Positions 46,459 through 55,855 are shown, counted from the stretch's first letter. The stretch is 64,000 bases of DNA from Synechococcus sp. C9 (GCF_022984075.1 NZ_JALAAD010000001.1:2740501-2804500), one strand, 5' to 3'. Notes: generated from the sequence alone by a model not told the origin. Program-made: numbers and translations.

Positions 46459-46836
46459 ATGAAAGTCGCCTACATCTTCGCCACAAACCTAGCCAGTACC
46501 TTCAAATTGGCTACCATGATTCTGCCCCAATTGGAACGGGGTGAACACGGTGCCCAAGTCGTAGGCATGATGTTTTTCGATGACAATATTTTCTGCCTGC
46601 GGGTGGGGGATCCGGTGGGGGAAAGGCTCGCCCATATTGCCAAACAAAATGGGATGTTACTGATGGTCTGCGACCAATGTGCGGTGCGGCGTGGTTTGGC
46701 GGAAGGAACGTTTGATCAATGCGGCACTGGCTCCGTCAAGGCAAAGGGTTTGGTGGAAGGGGTGGTGTGCGGGTGTTTCCCCCAACTTTATGAGGCACTC
46801 GCCGAAGCCAAGCCTGACCAAGTGATCACCCTATGA
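46459..46836 (+). CDS. DsrE-family protein (SaoD-like)
   Basis: A 125-residue small alpha/beta protein. The N-terminus MKVAYIFATNLASTFKLATM and the cysteine motifs MVCDQCAVRRGLAEG and VCGCFPQLYEAL are typical of DsrE-like sulfur-handling proteins, where cysteines carry persulfide. The wording is closest, as I recall, to the DsrE-related SaoD group linked to selenocysteine-assisted organometal metabolism. The next gene downstream, 162 bp away, belongs to the GDCCVxC family connected with the same system. The substrate is not shown by sequence. Confidence 0.75.
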   Translation: MKVAYIFATNLASTFKLATMILPQLERGEHGAQVVGMMFFDDNIFCLRVGDPVGERLAHIAKQNGMLLMVCDQCAVRRGLAEGTFDQCGTGSVKAKGLVEGVVCGCFPQLYEALAEAKPDQVITL

Positions 46837-46998
46837 AAAACCGGTGTTGCTGATTGCCAAAAACCGTATAACGAAAACTCCAGGCTGAATGAATAACCTG
46901 CGTGGACTTCGTACCTTAAGTCAGCAACGCCTGTCCTTTATTCCTACCCTAAAATAATTGCATAACCGCTTTTACTGCAAACCTATTCAGGTTTCGAC

Positions 46999-47223
46999 AT
47001 GAACAAAGAAGCTGTTAATTTTGGCATACTCACTTGCCCCAGTTGTCACAGCCGCTCGGAGGTTGCTATGCCCACCCATGCCTGTGTGATTCTCTGGCAG
47101 TGTCCCCAGTGTGATATGGAGCTACAACCCAAGCCGGGTGATTGTTGTGTTTTTTGCAGTTACGGTGACACTCCCTGTCCGCCCATTCAACGGGAGAAAA
47201 CTCTACAACAAGAGCATTGCTAA
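46999..47223 (+). CDS. GDCCVxC-motif small Cys-rich protein
   Basis: A 74-residue protein. CPSCHSR and CPQCDMELQPKPG form a zinc-ribbon-like pair of CxxC motifs, followed by the signature GDCCVFCSYGDTPCPP. NCBI names this family GDCCVxC domain-containing (seleno)protein, because some bacteria encode Sec at one Cys. Here every position is Cys and no in-frame UGA is seen. It is a likely metal- or organometal-binding thiol protein. The companion DsrE-like gene lies upstream. Confidence 0.8.
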   Translation: MNKEAVNFGILTCPSCHSRSEVAMPTHACVILWQCPQCDMELQPKPGDCCVFCSYGDTPCPPIQREKTLQQEHC

Positions 47224-47391
47224 AAATACGTCGCCGGGGGCTTAGTTCTTCAAAATCTCTGCCTTCCAGGGATGAATTCTTCGCATGGTTTTAATAGAAT
47301 CAAAGATATAGTCTATTTGTCAATTAAAGGATACAAAAAGCCTTGATAATTCTAAAACTTCAGCATGATTGACCTACGGCAAGTGGGGTTC

Positions 47392-47424
47392 AACTGTATC
47401 CCATAACTACTTAAAAGACTGTAC
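47392..47424 (+). repeat. Copy A of a 34-bp repeat pair
   Basis: AACTGTATCCCATAACTACT and the following bases to GACTGTACC recur with three mismatches at 62596-62629. Both copies lie next to the 3' side of small repeats and end a short open frame (..NCIP stop). Origin unknown. Confidence 0.45.
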
Positions 47425-47450
47425 CTCGATTTATTCAAAAATGGAGTGCC

Positions 47451-48578
47451 CTAAATTTTTTCCCATTGGCGGATGGGGGCGGGGGGAGGATGCCAATCTG
47501 CCTGCTCCGCTGGGGATGGGGTATTCAGACCAATCACCCGCAGGGCCGTGGGGGGTAAATGCACCTGCACCCGTTCCCCGACTTGGAACCCACCCCCGGC
47601 TTGGCGTACTTGCAGGCGGATGCCCCCCGGCAGTTGCACCCAGTAGCGGCTGTCCACACCCAGGTAGTCCACGTCGGTGATCCAAGCGGCGGATTCCCCA
47701 CTGGTGGCGGGTTGGAGTTGCACCTGTTCCGGGCGGATGACCAATGTGACTGCCGCACCCAAGCTCAGATGCCCGCCGGGGTGATGCACCCGCACCTGCT
47801 GGTCATGGGGCAAACGCACCTGTATCCAAGGGCAACCCAGTTCCACCACCTGGCCGGTCAAAAAGTTGGATTCACCGATGAAATCCGCCACGAAATAACA
47901 GTTGGGCTGTTCGTACACCTCCTGGGGGGTGCCCACCTGCAGAACCCGTCCCCCCTGCATCACGGCGAGGCGGTTGGAGAGGGCAAGGGCTTCCTCCTGG
48001 TCATGGGTGACGTAGAGAAAGGTCAAGCCCAACTGCTGTTGCATCTGTTTTAATTCGCTCTGCATTTGCTTGCGAAGTTTTAAGTCCAGGGCACCCAGGG
48101 GTTCGTCGAGCAAAAGGACTTGGGGTTTTTGGATCAACGCCCGGGCCAGGGCGACCCGCTGTTGTTGACCGCCGGAGAGTTCCCGGGGATAACGGTGGGC
48201 CAAGCCGTCCAACCGCACCAAAGCCAGCATTTCCCCCACCCGGGAGCGGATTTCCCCCCGGCTCACCCCCCGCACCTCCAACCCAAAGCTGATATTCCGG
48301 GCAACGGTCAGGTGGGGAAACAGGGCGTAGTTTTGAAAAACCGTATGCACCGGGCGTTGAAAGGGCGGCACCCCCAGCAGGGAACGTCCCCCCAGGTGCA
48401 GTTCCCCCTTGTCCGGGGTTTCAAATCCGGCAATCAGGCGCAGGGTCGTGGTTTTGCCGCAACCGGAAGGACCCACCAGGGAGAAAAATTCCCCCGGTTG
48501 AATCTCCAGGTCAATCCCCGCCACCGCCGCCCGGGCCTCCCGACCGTAGGTTTTCCACACCTGGGTCAAGCGCAACAT
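47451..48578 (-). CDS. potA: Spermidine/putrescine ABC transporter ATPase
   Basis: A 375-residue importer ATPase of the polyamine/Fe/thiosulfate group. Walker A GPSGCGKTTTLRL, signature LSGGQQQRVALARAL, Walker B VLLLDEPLGALDLK, switch VTHDQEEALALS. The C-terminal TOBE-type domain runs from about residue 240 (DFIGESNFLTGQVVE). The ATG at 48578 overlaps the potD stop as TGATG; the extension to 48881 overlaps potD and is rejected. It energises PotC and its missing partner. Confidence 0.92.
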   Translation of the reverse strand: MLRLTQVWKTYGREARAAVAGIDLEIQPGEFFSLVGPSGCGKTTTLRLIAGFETPDKGELHLGGRSLLGVPPFQRPVHTVFQNYALFPHLTVARNISFGLEVRGVSRGEIRSRVGEMLALVRLDGLAHRYPRELSGGQQQRVALARALIQKPQVLLLDEPLGALDLKLRKQMQSELKQMQQQLGLTFLYVTHDQEEALALSNRLAVMQGGRVLQVGTPQEVYEQPNCYFVADFIGESNFLTGQVVELGCPWIQVRLPHDQQVRVHHPGGHLSLGAAVTLVIRPEQVQLQPATSGESAAWITDVDYLGVDSRYWVQLPGGIRLQVRQAGGGFQVGERVQVHLPPTALRVIGLNTPSPAEQADWHPPPAPIRQWEKI

Positions 48579-49672
48579 CAGCCTTTGCTCACCTGGAGTT
48601 TGACCGCATTCCAAGCCGCCTCGTAGAGCTTGAGGGTAGGGGCGGGCAGGTTCTTGAGAATGTACAGTTTGCGCATCACCGCTGGCGGGGGGTACATGGC
48701 CGGGTTGGTCAAATCCTCCGCCCGGATCAGTTTGTCCTGGATGGCGGTTTGGTTGGGGGTGGCATAGCGGGTGTAGTTGGAAATTTGGGCGGCCACCTGG
48801 GGTTCCAGCAGATAATTGATGAATTGGTGCGCCAATTCCACCTGGGGTGCCCCCTTGGGAATCGCCATTGTATCCACCCACAAAATGGCTCCCTGCTTCG
48901 GAATACTGTAGGCCAGGTCGGGGTTTTCCGCCATCACCTGAAACACATCACCGCTATTTTCAAACGCCAATACCACCTCCCCCTGATTGAGCAGTTCCTC
49001 CCCCGTATCCGGGGCAAAGGCGACGATATTCCGCTTGTGTTGGATCAGCCAATCCCGGGCCCGGTTGATCTCGCTGGCTTCAGTGGTATTGGGGTCCAAA
49101 CCCAGGGCAATCAACACCGCCCCCAAAGTCGCCCGGGATTCCTCCTGCCAGGAGACCCGGTACTGGGGGTCAAACATGGCCTCCCAACTGTCAAGGGAGC
49201 GACCAATCTTTTTTTTGTTGTAGCCAATGCCTTGGGTGCCCCACTGGTAGGGCATACTGTAGCGGTTGCCGGGGTCGTAGGCCGGGTTGCGAAAGGTTTC
49301 CCCTAAATGCACCTGGTTGGGAACTTGCGCCTGATCCAGGGGCAATAGCATCCCCTCGTTGATCATCCGTGCCACCAGGTAATCCGAGGGAAAAATCACA
49401 TCATAGCCAGGGTTCCCCGGTTTCAGCTTGGCGTAGAGGGTATCCGGGCTGTCAAAAGTGTCGTACTTAATCCGTACATTGAACCGCTTTTCAAACTCGC
49501 TCAACGCCTGGGGGTCAATATAGGTCGCCCAGTTGTAAATACTCAAAGTCGCCGTAGGGGAGGATGGGGTCGAAGGAGCGTTCACACCCGTACATCCCAG
49601 AGGCAGGCAAGCGACCAGCCCCAAGGTCAACAACCCCAACCACCACCGTCGCCACCAGGATTTTGTCCCCAT
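48578..49672 (-). CDS. potD: Spermidine/putrescine-binding lipoprotein
   Basis: A 364-residue extracytoplasmic binding protein with a lipoprotein signal (LGLVACLPLGC, lipobox LPLGC). PotD-like sequences include LSIYNWATYIDPQALSEFEK, GYDVIFPSDYLVARMI and MPYQWGTQGIGYN. The C-terminal INYLLEPQVAAQISNYTRYA is the usual closing block. AAGGGGTG before ATG 49672. It sits between potC (7 bp) and potA (overlap). Confidence 0.93.
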   Translation of the reverse strand: MGTKSWWRRWWLGLLTLGLVACLPLGCTGVNAPSTPSSPTATLSIYNWATYIDPQALSEFEKRFNVRIKYDTFDSPDTLYAKLKPGNPGYDVIFPSDYLVARMINEGMLLPLDQAQVPNQVHLGETFRNPAYDPGNRYSMPYQWGTQGIGYNKKKIGRSLDSWEAMFDPQYRVSWQEESRATLGAVLIALGLDPNTTEASEINRARDWLIQHKRNIVAFAPDTGEELLNQGEVVLAFENSGDVFQVMAENPDLAYSIPKQGAILWVDTMAIPKGAPQVELAHQFINYLLEPQVAAQISNYTRYATPNQTAIQDKLIRAEDLTNPAMYPPPAVMRKLYILKNLPAPTLKLYEAAWNAVKLQVSKG

Positions 49673-49678
49673 CACCCC

Positions 49679-50497
49679 TTACACCTCCTTCGGCTTACCG
49701 TTCCCCCGCTCCCCCTGCATCCACCAGGCCACCAGCACCAATAGGGTCGAAGCCAAGAGCATCAGGGTAGAAATGGCATTGATGGCGGGAGTTACTGAAA
49801 ATTTAATCATGCCATAGACAAATACTGGTAGCGTTGTAGCGCCAACCCCCGCTGTAAAAAAAGTCACCACAAAGTCATCCAAAGAGAGGGTAAACACCAA
49901 CAACGCCCCGCTCCCGATGGCCGGAGTCAACCAGGGCAAAGTAATCCGCCAGAGGGTCTGCCAGGGATTCGCCCCCAAATCCATCGCCGCCGCCTCCCAC
50001 CGGGGGTCCAATTCCGCCAACCGGGCCCGCACCACCAACGTGACAAAGGAAATCGCAAACGTAATATGCCCAATCGTCACCGTAGGCAACCCCAGGGTCA
50101 GTTTCCCGCCCCCCCAAGCCTCCCACAGCCGGAACCCCCAGGTAAAAAACACCAGCAGGGACACCCCCTGGGCAATCTCCGGGATCACCAAGGGCAACAG
50201 CACCAACGCTTCCACTGCCATCCGCCCCGGCCCCCGCCCCCGCTCCAACCCCAAAGCCAAGGCCGTGCCCAGCACCGTCGCCACCCCCGTCGTCACCACC
50301 GCCACCACCAGGCTATTGCCCAGGGCGTGCATCACCCCATTGGCACCAAACCCCACGGTTTCAGGAAAGGCCCCCCCTTCCCCGGTGAGCAACACCCGAT
50401 ACCAATCCCAGGTAAACCCCTGCCAAACCCCGGTGAAACGGGAATGATTAAACGAATAGACCACCAAGACCAGGATGGGCAGGTAAATAAACCCCAA
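49679..50497 (-). CDS. potC: Spermidine/putrescine ABC transporter permease, PotC type
   Basis: At least 272 residues with six membrane helices. The EAA loop that docks PotA reads AAMDLGANPWQTLWRITLP. FSLDDFVVTFFT-like residues (LSLDDFVVTFFTAGVG) are typical of PotC. The TTG at 50497 starts inside the first helix. Upstream, the frame stays open through WPKWGLGLWAALGLG back past 50557 without ATG or GTG; an ATC at 50557 with GAGGGG five bases before it is a candidate start. No potB is found beside it, though PotC normally pairs with PotB. Confidence 0.85.
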   Translation of the reverse strand: MGFIYLPILVLVVYSFNHSRFTGVWQGFTWDWYRVLLTGEGGAFPETVGFGANGVMHALGNSLVVAVVTTGVATVLGTALALGLERGRGPGRMAVEALVLLPLVIPEIAQGVSLLVFFTWGFRLWEAWGGGKLTLGLPTVTIGHITFAISFVTLVVRARLAELDPRWEAAAMDLGANPWQTLWRITLPWLTPAIGSGALLVFTLSLDDFVVTFFTAGVGATTLPVFVYGMIKFSVTPAINAISTLMLLASTLLVLVAWWMQGERGNGKPKEV

Positions 50498-50538
50498 GCC
50501 CAGCGCCGCCCACAGCCCTAGCCCCCATTTCGGCCAGC

Positions 50539-51057
50539 CTAACCCCGATCCGATGATTCCTGCCCCTCGCTATGGCCATGCCGCCCCACAAAATCCTCCG
50601 GTCGCAGTTGGGCAACAAACTCCCGGAACGCCTCCAACTCCGCCTCATCCGCCTCCCGGTCCACCGGAATCGAGGCATTGGCCACCACCTCCTCCATCAC
50701 CCAAATCGGCAAGTCCGCCTTCAGGGCCAGGGCAATGGCATCGCTGGGGCGGGCATCCAACTGGCGCAACTCGTCCCCCCGGTACAGGTACAGCACTGCG
50801 TGAAATACATTGTCATGCAAAGAATGGATCACCACCCGCTTGAGGGTGACATCCCACAATTTCCAGCCATTGAGCATCAAGTCATGGGTCAGGGGGCGGG
50901 GTAAATCCTCCCCCTCCAGGGCACTGATGATGGCCTTGGCTTCCGCCTGCCCAATCCAAATGGGGATAGCCCGCCGTTCGGTGGTATCCTTGAGGAGTAC
51001 AATCGGATTACGGCTCAGGGCATCCAGGGCGATCCCGGCAACCTTCATCTCAATCAT
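50539..51057 (-). CDS. DUF151 (bifunctional nuclease-like) protein
   Basis: A 172-residue protein of the DUF151/BFN family. MIEMKVAGIALDALSRNPIV, RAIPIWIGQAEAKAIISALEG, LPRPLTHDLM and LDARPSDAIALALKADLPIW are the family blocks. Plant BFN proteins have in vitro DNase/RNase activity; in bacteria the role is not known. The frame is open to 51342, but ATG 51057 is the correct start as the extension overlaps ribE. It is divergent from ribE and its end overlaps the potC N-terminal frame. Confidence 0.88.
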   Translation of the reverse strand: MIEMKVAGIALDALSRNPIVLLKDTTERRAIPIWIGQAEAKAIISALEGEDLPRPLTHDLMLNGWKLWDVTLKRVVIHSLHDNVFHAVLYLYRGDELRQLDARPSDAIALALKADLPIWVMEEVVANASIPVDREADEAELEAFREFVAQLRPEDFVGRHGHSEGQESSDRG

Positions 51058-51142
51058 GCTTGGGTCGTGCCGCCTTCGGGTTAACGATGGATTTGCTGTA
51101 TTTACTATACTAAGACGGAATGACCGCTGAGGTGATCCCCCC

Positions 51143-51793
51143 ATGTTTACCGGGCTGATCCAGACCCTGGGGCAGGTGATTGCCCAGACCCCCGACCGGC
51201 TCACGGTAGCGACGGAGATGCACCATTTCCCCGACTTGGCTGTGGGGGACAGTATCGCCGTGGATGGGGTTTGTCTGACGGTCACACAGTATGATGGGCA
51301 GGGGTTTACGGCGGCGACTTCCCCAGAAACCCGCCAGCGCACCTGTTTGGGGCAACGCCCCTGGGTGAATTTGGAACCGGCCTTACGGGTGGGGCAAAAG
51401 TTGGGGGGGCATTTTGTCAGCGGCCATGTGGATGGGGTGGGGACGTTAACCCGCCGTGAGCAGGTGGGCGGGGATTTTTGGGAATTGGACTTTAGCGTGC
51501 CCCCGCTGGTGCGCCGTTATCTGATCCCCAAGGGCAGTATTGCCATCAATGGGGTGAGTTTAACCGTTGCCCAGGTGTGGGCGGATGGCCTGCGGGTGGC
51601 GGTGATTCCCCTGACCTATACAGCGACCAATTTGCCCTACCTGCGCCCTGGCGACCCGGTCAATTTGGAAGCCGACCTGTTGGGTAAATATGTGGAACAA
51701 TTGCTCCAGCCCAGGGTGGTGGAGACCCCCATTTCTCAGAATTTTTTAATGCAACACGGGTTTATGGACAGCGGGGCAAACCTGGTACAGTAG
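51143..51793 (+). CDS. ribE: Riboflavin synthase, alpha subunit
   Basis: A 216-residue enzyme that makes riboflavin from two 6,7-dimethyl-8-ribityllumazines. The two homologous beta-barrel repeats are clear: the first opens with MFTGLIQTLGQV and has DSIAVDGVCLTV; the second begins with GGHFVSGHVDGVG and has GSIAINGVSLTV. A C-terminal trimerisation helix (LLGKYVEQLL) is present. The 85-bp gap to the divergent DUF151 gene must hold both promoters; TATACT at 51108 is a possible -10. Confidence 0.95.
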   Translation: MFTGLIQTLGQVIAQTPDRLTVATEMHHFPDLAVGDSIAVDGVCLTVTQYDGQGFTAATSPETRQRTCLGQRPWVNLEPALRVGQKLGGHFVSGHVDGVGTLTRREQVGGDFWELDFSVPPLVRRYLIPKGSIAINGVSLTVAQVWADGLRVAVIPLTYTATNLPYLRPGDPVNLEADLLGKYVEQLLQPRVVETPISQNFLMQHGFMDSGANLVQ

Positions 51794-51819
51794 GGGTGCC
51801 GTCTCCCCAGGTGCCCCCG

Positions 51820-53970
51820 ATGAATGACGTTGCCGCTCTCCCCTTGGCGCATCCCAGCCACTTTATCAACCGGGAAAAAAGTTGGCTCTATTTCAACGAC
51901 CGGGTGCTGCACGAAGCCCTCGACCCCCGTACCCCCCTGTTGGAACAGGCGAAATTCCTGGCCATTTTTAGCACCAATTTAGATGAATATTTCATGGTGC
52001 GGATTGATGCCCTGCGGGATCAGGTGGAAGCCAATGTGACCACCCCCAGCCCCGACGGTCTCACCCCCCAACAGCAACTGGATTTGATCAGCGCCCATCT
52101 GGCACCCGTGATTAGCCAACAGCATGATTATTTCGCCCAAAATCTGCGCCCCCGTTTGGCAGAAGCCGGGATTATGATCGCCGATTACCCCACCCTCACC
52201 CCGGAACAACAGGCCTATTTGCACAATGATTTTCTGCGCCAGGTGTTTCCCATCCTCACGCCCCTGGCGGTGGACCCCGGCCATCCCTTTCCCTATATGT
52301 CCAATTTGAGTCTGAACCTGGCTGTATTACTTGAGGATACGAAAACCGGCCAGCACCATTTCGCCCGGGTGAAGGTGCCCACCAAGGCGGCGTCCAACCC
52401 TGGGGGTAAGGCGTTGAAACGGTTTGTCACCCTGCCGGAGCCGTTGCGGCCAGCGGGGGTGCGGTGGTTGGGGGTGCCCCTGGAGCAGGTGATCGGTCAC
52501 AATTTGGGGGCACTCTTTCCGGGGATGGCATTGGTGGGCTGGTATCCGTTTCGGGTCACCCGGGATGCGGATTTGGAAATTCGGGAAGATGAGGCGGGGG
52601 ATTTGCTGGCGGAAATTGAAAAAGAAGTCCGGAGCCGCCGCTACGGCCGGGATGCCACCCGTTTGGAAATTGCTAAGTCCGCCCCGGAGTTGGTGCGGGA
52701 GACCCTCACCCAGGGGTTGAAAATTCAAGCACCTTGGATTTATGAAATCAACACCCTGTTGAATCTGGGGGATTTGATGGAGTTGGCCTTTTTGCCCTAC
52801 CCGGAACTGCGGGACCCGGATTGGACCCCGGTGATCCCCGCCCTATTTGAGGAAAAAGCCTACAGCGAAGCCCAGGGGGGGGTGGATTGGTTTAGTTTGA
52901 TCCACCAGGGGGACGTGTTGGTTCATCATCCCTACCATTCCTTTGCGGGGACGGTGGAACGGTTTATTGCCCAGGCGGCTACTGACCCGGAAGTCCTCGG
53001 CATCAAAATGACCCTGTACCGTACTTCGGGGGATTCGCCCATCGTCCAGTCCCTGATTACGGCGGCGGAAAATGGCATCCAGGTGGCAGTATTGGTGGAA
53101 TTGAAAGCCCGTTTTGATGAGGAAAATAACATCCTCTGGGCCCGGCGGTTGGAGCAGGCCGGGGTACACGTGGTGTATGGGTTGATTGGTCTAAAAACCC
53201 ACAGCAAATTGGCCTTGGTGGTGCGCCGGGAGGGGGAAGGGATTCGCCGTTATATGCACCTGGGCACGGGGAATTACAATTCCAAAACCGCCCGGATTTA
53301 CACGGATTTGGGGATTTTGACCTGTCGGGATGACCTGGCCGCCGATGTGACGGAATTGTTTAATTTCCTCACCGGTTATTCCCGCCAACGGCAGTATCGC
53401 CATCTACTGGTGGCGCCGGTGAATATGCGGGAGGAACTGGTTCGGTTGATTCGGCAGGAAGCGGCCCACGCCCGAGCCGGACAACCCGCCCGGATTTTTG
53501 CCAAGATGAACGCCCTGGCGGACACGGGCATTATTTTGGAACTCTACGAGGCGGCGCAGGCGGGGGTGGAAATTCGCCTGTTGGTGCGGGGGATGTGTAC
53601 GCTCCGGCCAGGGGTGCCGGGCTTAAGCGAGCGGATTCAGGTGGTGAGCATTATTGGGCGGTTTTTGGAGCATTCCCGGGTATTTTGGTTCCACAATCAG
53701 GGGCAGGAAAATCTGTACATTGGCAGTGCGGATTGGCGTACCCGCAATTTAGACCGGCGGGTGGAAGCCCTGACCCCGGTGCTGGATGCGGGGATCAAAC
53801 AGCAGTTGCAGGAGATCATGGAACTGATGTGGACGGACAACCGCCAGGCGTGGGATTTGCAACCCGATGGCACCTACATCCAACGCCAGCCTGCCCCCGG
53901 GGAGCCGGAACGGGGTTCCCATGCCCTATTGATGCAAAAAGCCTTGGCGGAGGCCACCCCAGTGGTGTAG
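51820..53970 (+). CDS. ppk: Polyphosphate kinase 1
   Basis: A 716-residue enzyme that reversibly transfers the ATP gamma-phosphate to inorganic polyphosphate. The N-terminal domain has NREKSWLYFNDRVL and STNLDEYFMVRIDAL; the catalytic PLD-like domains contain LIHQGDVLVHHPYHSF and the phosphorylated histidine in RYMHLGTGNYNSKTAR, and near the end YIGSADWRTRNLDRRVE. Start ATG 51820 is chosen; a GTG at 51796 is possible. It converges with the nucleotidase gene, leaving four bases between the stops. Confidence 0.96.
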   Translation: MNDVAALPLAHPSHFINREKSWLYFNDRVLHEALDPRTPLLEQAKFLAIFSTNLDEYFMVRIDALRDQVEANVTTPSPDGLTPQQQLDLISAHLAPVISQQHDYFAQNLRPRLAEAGIMIADYPTLTPEQQAYLHNDFLRQVFPILTPLAVDPGHPFPYMSNLSLNLAVLLEDTKTGQHHFARVKVPTKAASNPGGKALKRFVTLPEPLRPAGVRWLGVPLEQVIGHNLGALFPGMALVGWYPFRVTRDADLEIREDEAGDLLAEIEKEVRSRRYGRDATRLEIAKSAPELVRETLTQGLKIQAPWIYEINTLLNLGDLMELAFLPYPELRDPDWTPVIPALFEEKAYSEAQGGVDWFSLIHQGDVLVHHPYHSFAGTVERFIAQAATDPEVLGIKMTLYRTSGDSPIVQSLITAAENGIQVAVLVELKARFDEENNILWARRLEQAGVHVVYGLIGLKTHSKLALVVRREGEGIRRYMHLGTGNYNSKTARIYTDLGILTCRDDLAADVTELFNFLTGYSRQRQYRHLLVAPVNMREELVRLIRQEAAHARAGQPARIFAKMNALADTGIILELYEAAQAGVEIRLLVRGMCTLRPGVPGLSERIQVVSIIGRFLEHSRVFWFHNQGQENLYIGSADWRTRNLDRRVEALTPVLDAGIKQQLQEIMELMWTDNRQAWDLQPDGTYIQRQPAPGEPERGSHALLMQKALAEATPVV

Positions 53971-53974
53971 CTCC

Positions 53975-55621
53975 CTAATTCACAATCCGTCCCAAAGCGG
54001 GCGGAGAAACGGGGGACTGGGCCCGGAAATAGGCTTCCCAGGCGGCCATATCCGTCACCCCCCCCACCCGTTCCTGTCCCTGGCGCAAAACGGTGAAATT
54101 GTCCCCCCCATCTGCGAGAAAACTATTTACCGTCACCCGATAGGTTTGCTCCGGGCGAATGGGCTGGCCGTTGAGGCTCATGTCCTGCACCCGGTTGCCT
54201 GGGGGGGCCGTGGGCGACCAACGGTAACGAAAGCCCTGGGAGACCTGGAGAATGCGGTTTTGTCCGGGTGTCGGGTTATCAAACTGCTGTTCCAAAAGTG
54301 CCTTGATCTGCGCCCCCGTCAGGCTCATCGTCACCAAATTATTGCCAAAGGGTTGCACCGCAAAAGCCTGCCCATAGGTCACCTGCCCCCCCGGTGCCAA
54401 GGTCAACTCCGCCCGAATCCCCCCCGGGTTCATGAACGCCACCACCGCTCCCCCTTGCTCCGGAGCTTGGGTAGCCGCCAACTGGGCATCGGCAATCAGA
54501 TTCCCCAGGGGCATTTCCCCACTCGGGCTGGCAGTACGAAGTATATCCGCTGTAATTTGGCCAATCACCCTGTTTGCCAACGGGTCCGCCAGGGCTTTGT
54601 AACGGTTGATTAAACGGGTGAGCGCCCCATCCGCAGGCACGTCCCGGGTGACAATCAGGTTCTGGGCCTGAATCGCCCGCACATCTTTTGTCCGACGGTC
54701 AAGAGTGAGCGTGATTGCCGTCAGCAACCGCCCAAAGGAAGCGGCACTGGTCACCACCCGTCCACCCAGCACGCAATTGTAGGCTTGATGGGTATGCCCC
54801 GTAATGAACAAATCCACCGCCGGGTCAGTGCGTTGGACAATCTCCACAATCGGCCCGGCAATACTCGGACATTCATTGTACCCCCCGGTGGGCAGCCCTC
54901 CCTCATGCACCAGCACCACGATTGCCTGCACCCCTTGTTTTTGCAATTCTGGCACCAGGGCATTTACCGTATCCGCTTCATTCTGAAACCGCAACCCCTG
55001 AATCCCACGTTGGGAAACAATTTTCGGAGTCCCTTCCAAAGTCATCCCAATAAAGGCAATTTTTACCCCATCAAATGTGTAAATTTTATAGGCAGGTAAA
55101 ATTGGTTGACCCGTTTTTTCATCAATCACATTCGCCGCCAAATATTGAAATTTTGCCCCTCTAAATGGCTGATTGTCCCGACAGCCATCCTGGGGATGAC
55201 ACCCCCCTTTTTGTAAGCGGAGTAACTCGGCTGTCCCCTGGTCAAATTCATGGTTGCCCACTGCATTGACCGCCAATTGCATGACATCCAGGGCTTCAAT
55301 GGTCGGTTCATCATGGAAGAGGGCAGATAGCAAAGGACTGGCACCGATAGAATCCCCTGCCGAGACCAATAAAGTGTGGGGATATTTGCGCCGCAACTGC
55401 TGAATATGACTGGCTAAATATTCCACCCCGCCCGCAGGAATGCGCTGTCCATCGGGTAGCGTAAAGGTTAAATTAGCCGGTTCCAAATTGCCATGCAAAT
55501 CATTAAAAGCAATCAATTGCACCGTGACGCTCTCACTCTGAGCGACAATCCTAGGCACAAAGACCAGGGTTAAAACCAGGGAACATAAACCTACCAAGAG
55601 TATTTTGAACATTTGATTCAT
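53975..55621 (-). CDS. Secreted 5'-nucleotidase / UshA-like metallophosphoesterase
   Basis: A 548-residue enzyme with a signal peptide (about residues 1-28, cleaved after VAQ). Two-metal motifs are FNDLHGNLEP, SAGDSIGASP, GNHEFDQGT, and GHTHQAYN. The C-terminal nucleotide-binding domain holds NPGGIRAEL, QPFGNNLVTM, and NSFLADGGDNFT. It hydrolyses extracellular nucleotides or UDP-sugars for phosphate supply. Convergent with ppk; a joint role in phosphate handling is suggested only by position. Confidence 0.9.
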   Translation of the reverse strand: MNQMFKILLVGLCSLVLTLVFVPRIVAQSESVTVQLIAFNDLHGNLEPANLTFTLPDGQRIPAGGVEYLASHIQQLRRKYPHTLLVSAGDSIGASPLLSALFHDEPTIEALDVMQLAVNAVGNHEFDQGTAELLRLQKGGCHPQDGCRDNQPFRGAKFQYLAANVIDEKTGQPILPAYKIYTFDGVKIAFIGMTLEGTPKIVSQRGIQGLRFQNEADTVNALVPELQKQGVQAIVVLVHEGGLPTGGYNECPSIAGPIVEIVQRTDPAVDLFITGHTHQAYNCVLGGRVVTSAASFGRLLTAITLTLDRRTKDVRAIQAQNLIVTRDVPADGALTRLINRYKALADPLANRVIGQITADILRTASPSGEMPLGNLIADAQLAATQAPEQGGAVVAFMNPGGIRAELTLAPGGQVTYGQAFAVQPFGNNLVTMSLTGAQIKALLEQQFDNPTPGQNRILQVSQGFRYRWSPTAPPGNRVQDMSLNGQPIRPEQTYRVTVNSFLADGGDNFTVLRQGQERVGGVTDMAAWEAYFRAQSPVSPPALGRIVN

Positions 55622-55729
55622 CACCTGAGCACCTCCATCACAATCTGTATTGAATTGATAGTAATTTTAAGACATTTTTGCTCCCACAGCGTCATGATAC
55701 TCCTGTCCCGAAACGCTCATTGGAATAAC

Positions 55730-55855
55730 TATAGCAATCCTAAATGAAAATAGAATAGGGGTCGCAGGGGCACCGCCCCCGTCCTTGGTTTTTTAGAATT
55801 TCTGTATGCCTACAGCACGCAAACTAACGTCACTCGAATTAGGATCGCAATATAT
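55730..55855 (+). repeat. Family-1 MITE-like repeat, long form
   Basis: Left end TATAGCAATCCTAAATGAAA; right end TTAGGATCGCAATATA. It carries the long-form segment ATGCCTACAGCACGCAAACT. The core is GGGGTCGCAGGGGCACCGCC. Confidence 0.75.

Noticed and set aside
46999-47223. Selenocysteine (UGA) in the GDCCVxC protein
   Set aside because: All positions in the motif are TGT or TGC codons; no in-frame TGA before the TAA stop.
48579-48881. 101-residue extension of PotA
   Set aside because: Overlaps potD out of frame, is Pro/Gly-rich, and PotA starts normally at the ATG overlapping the potD stop.
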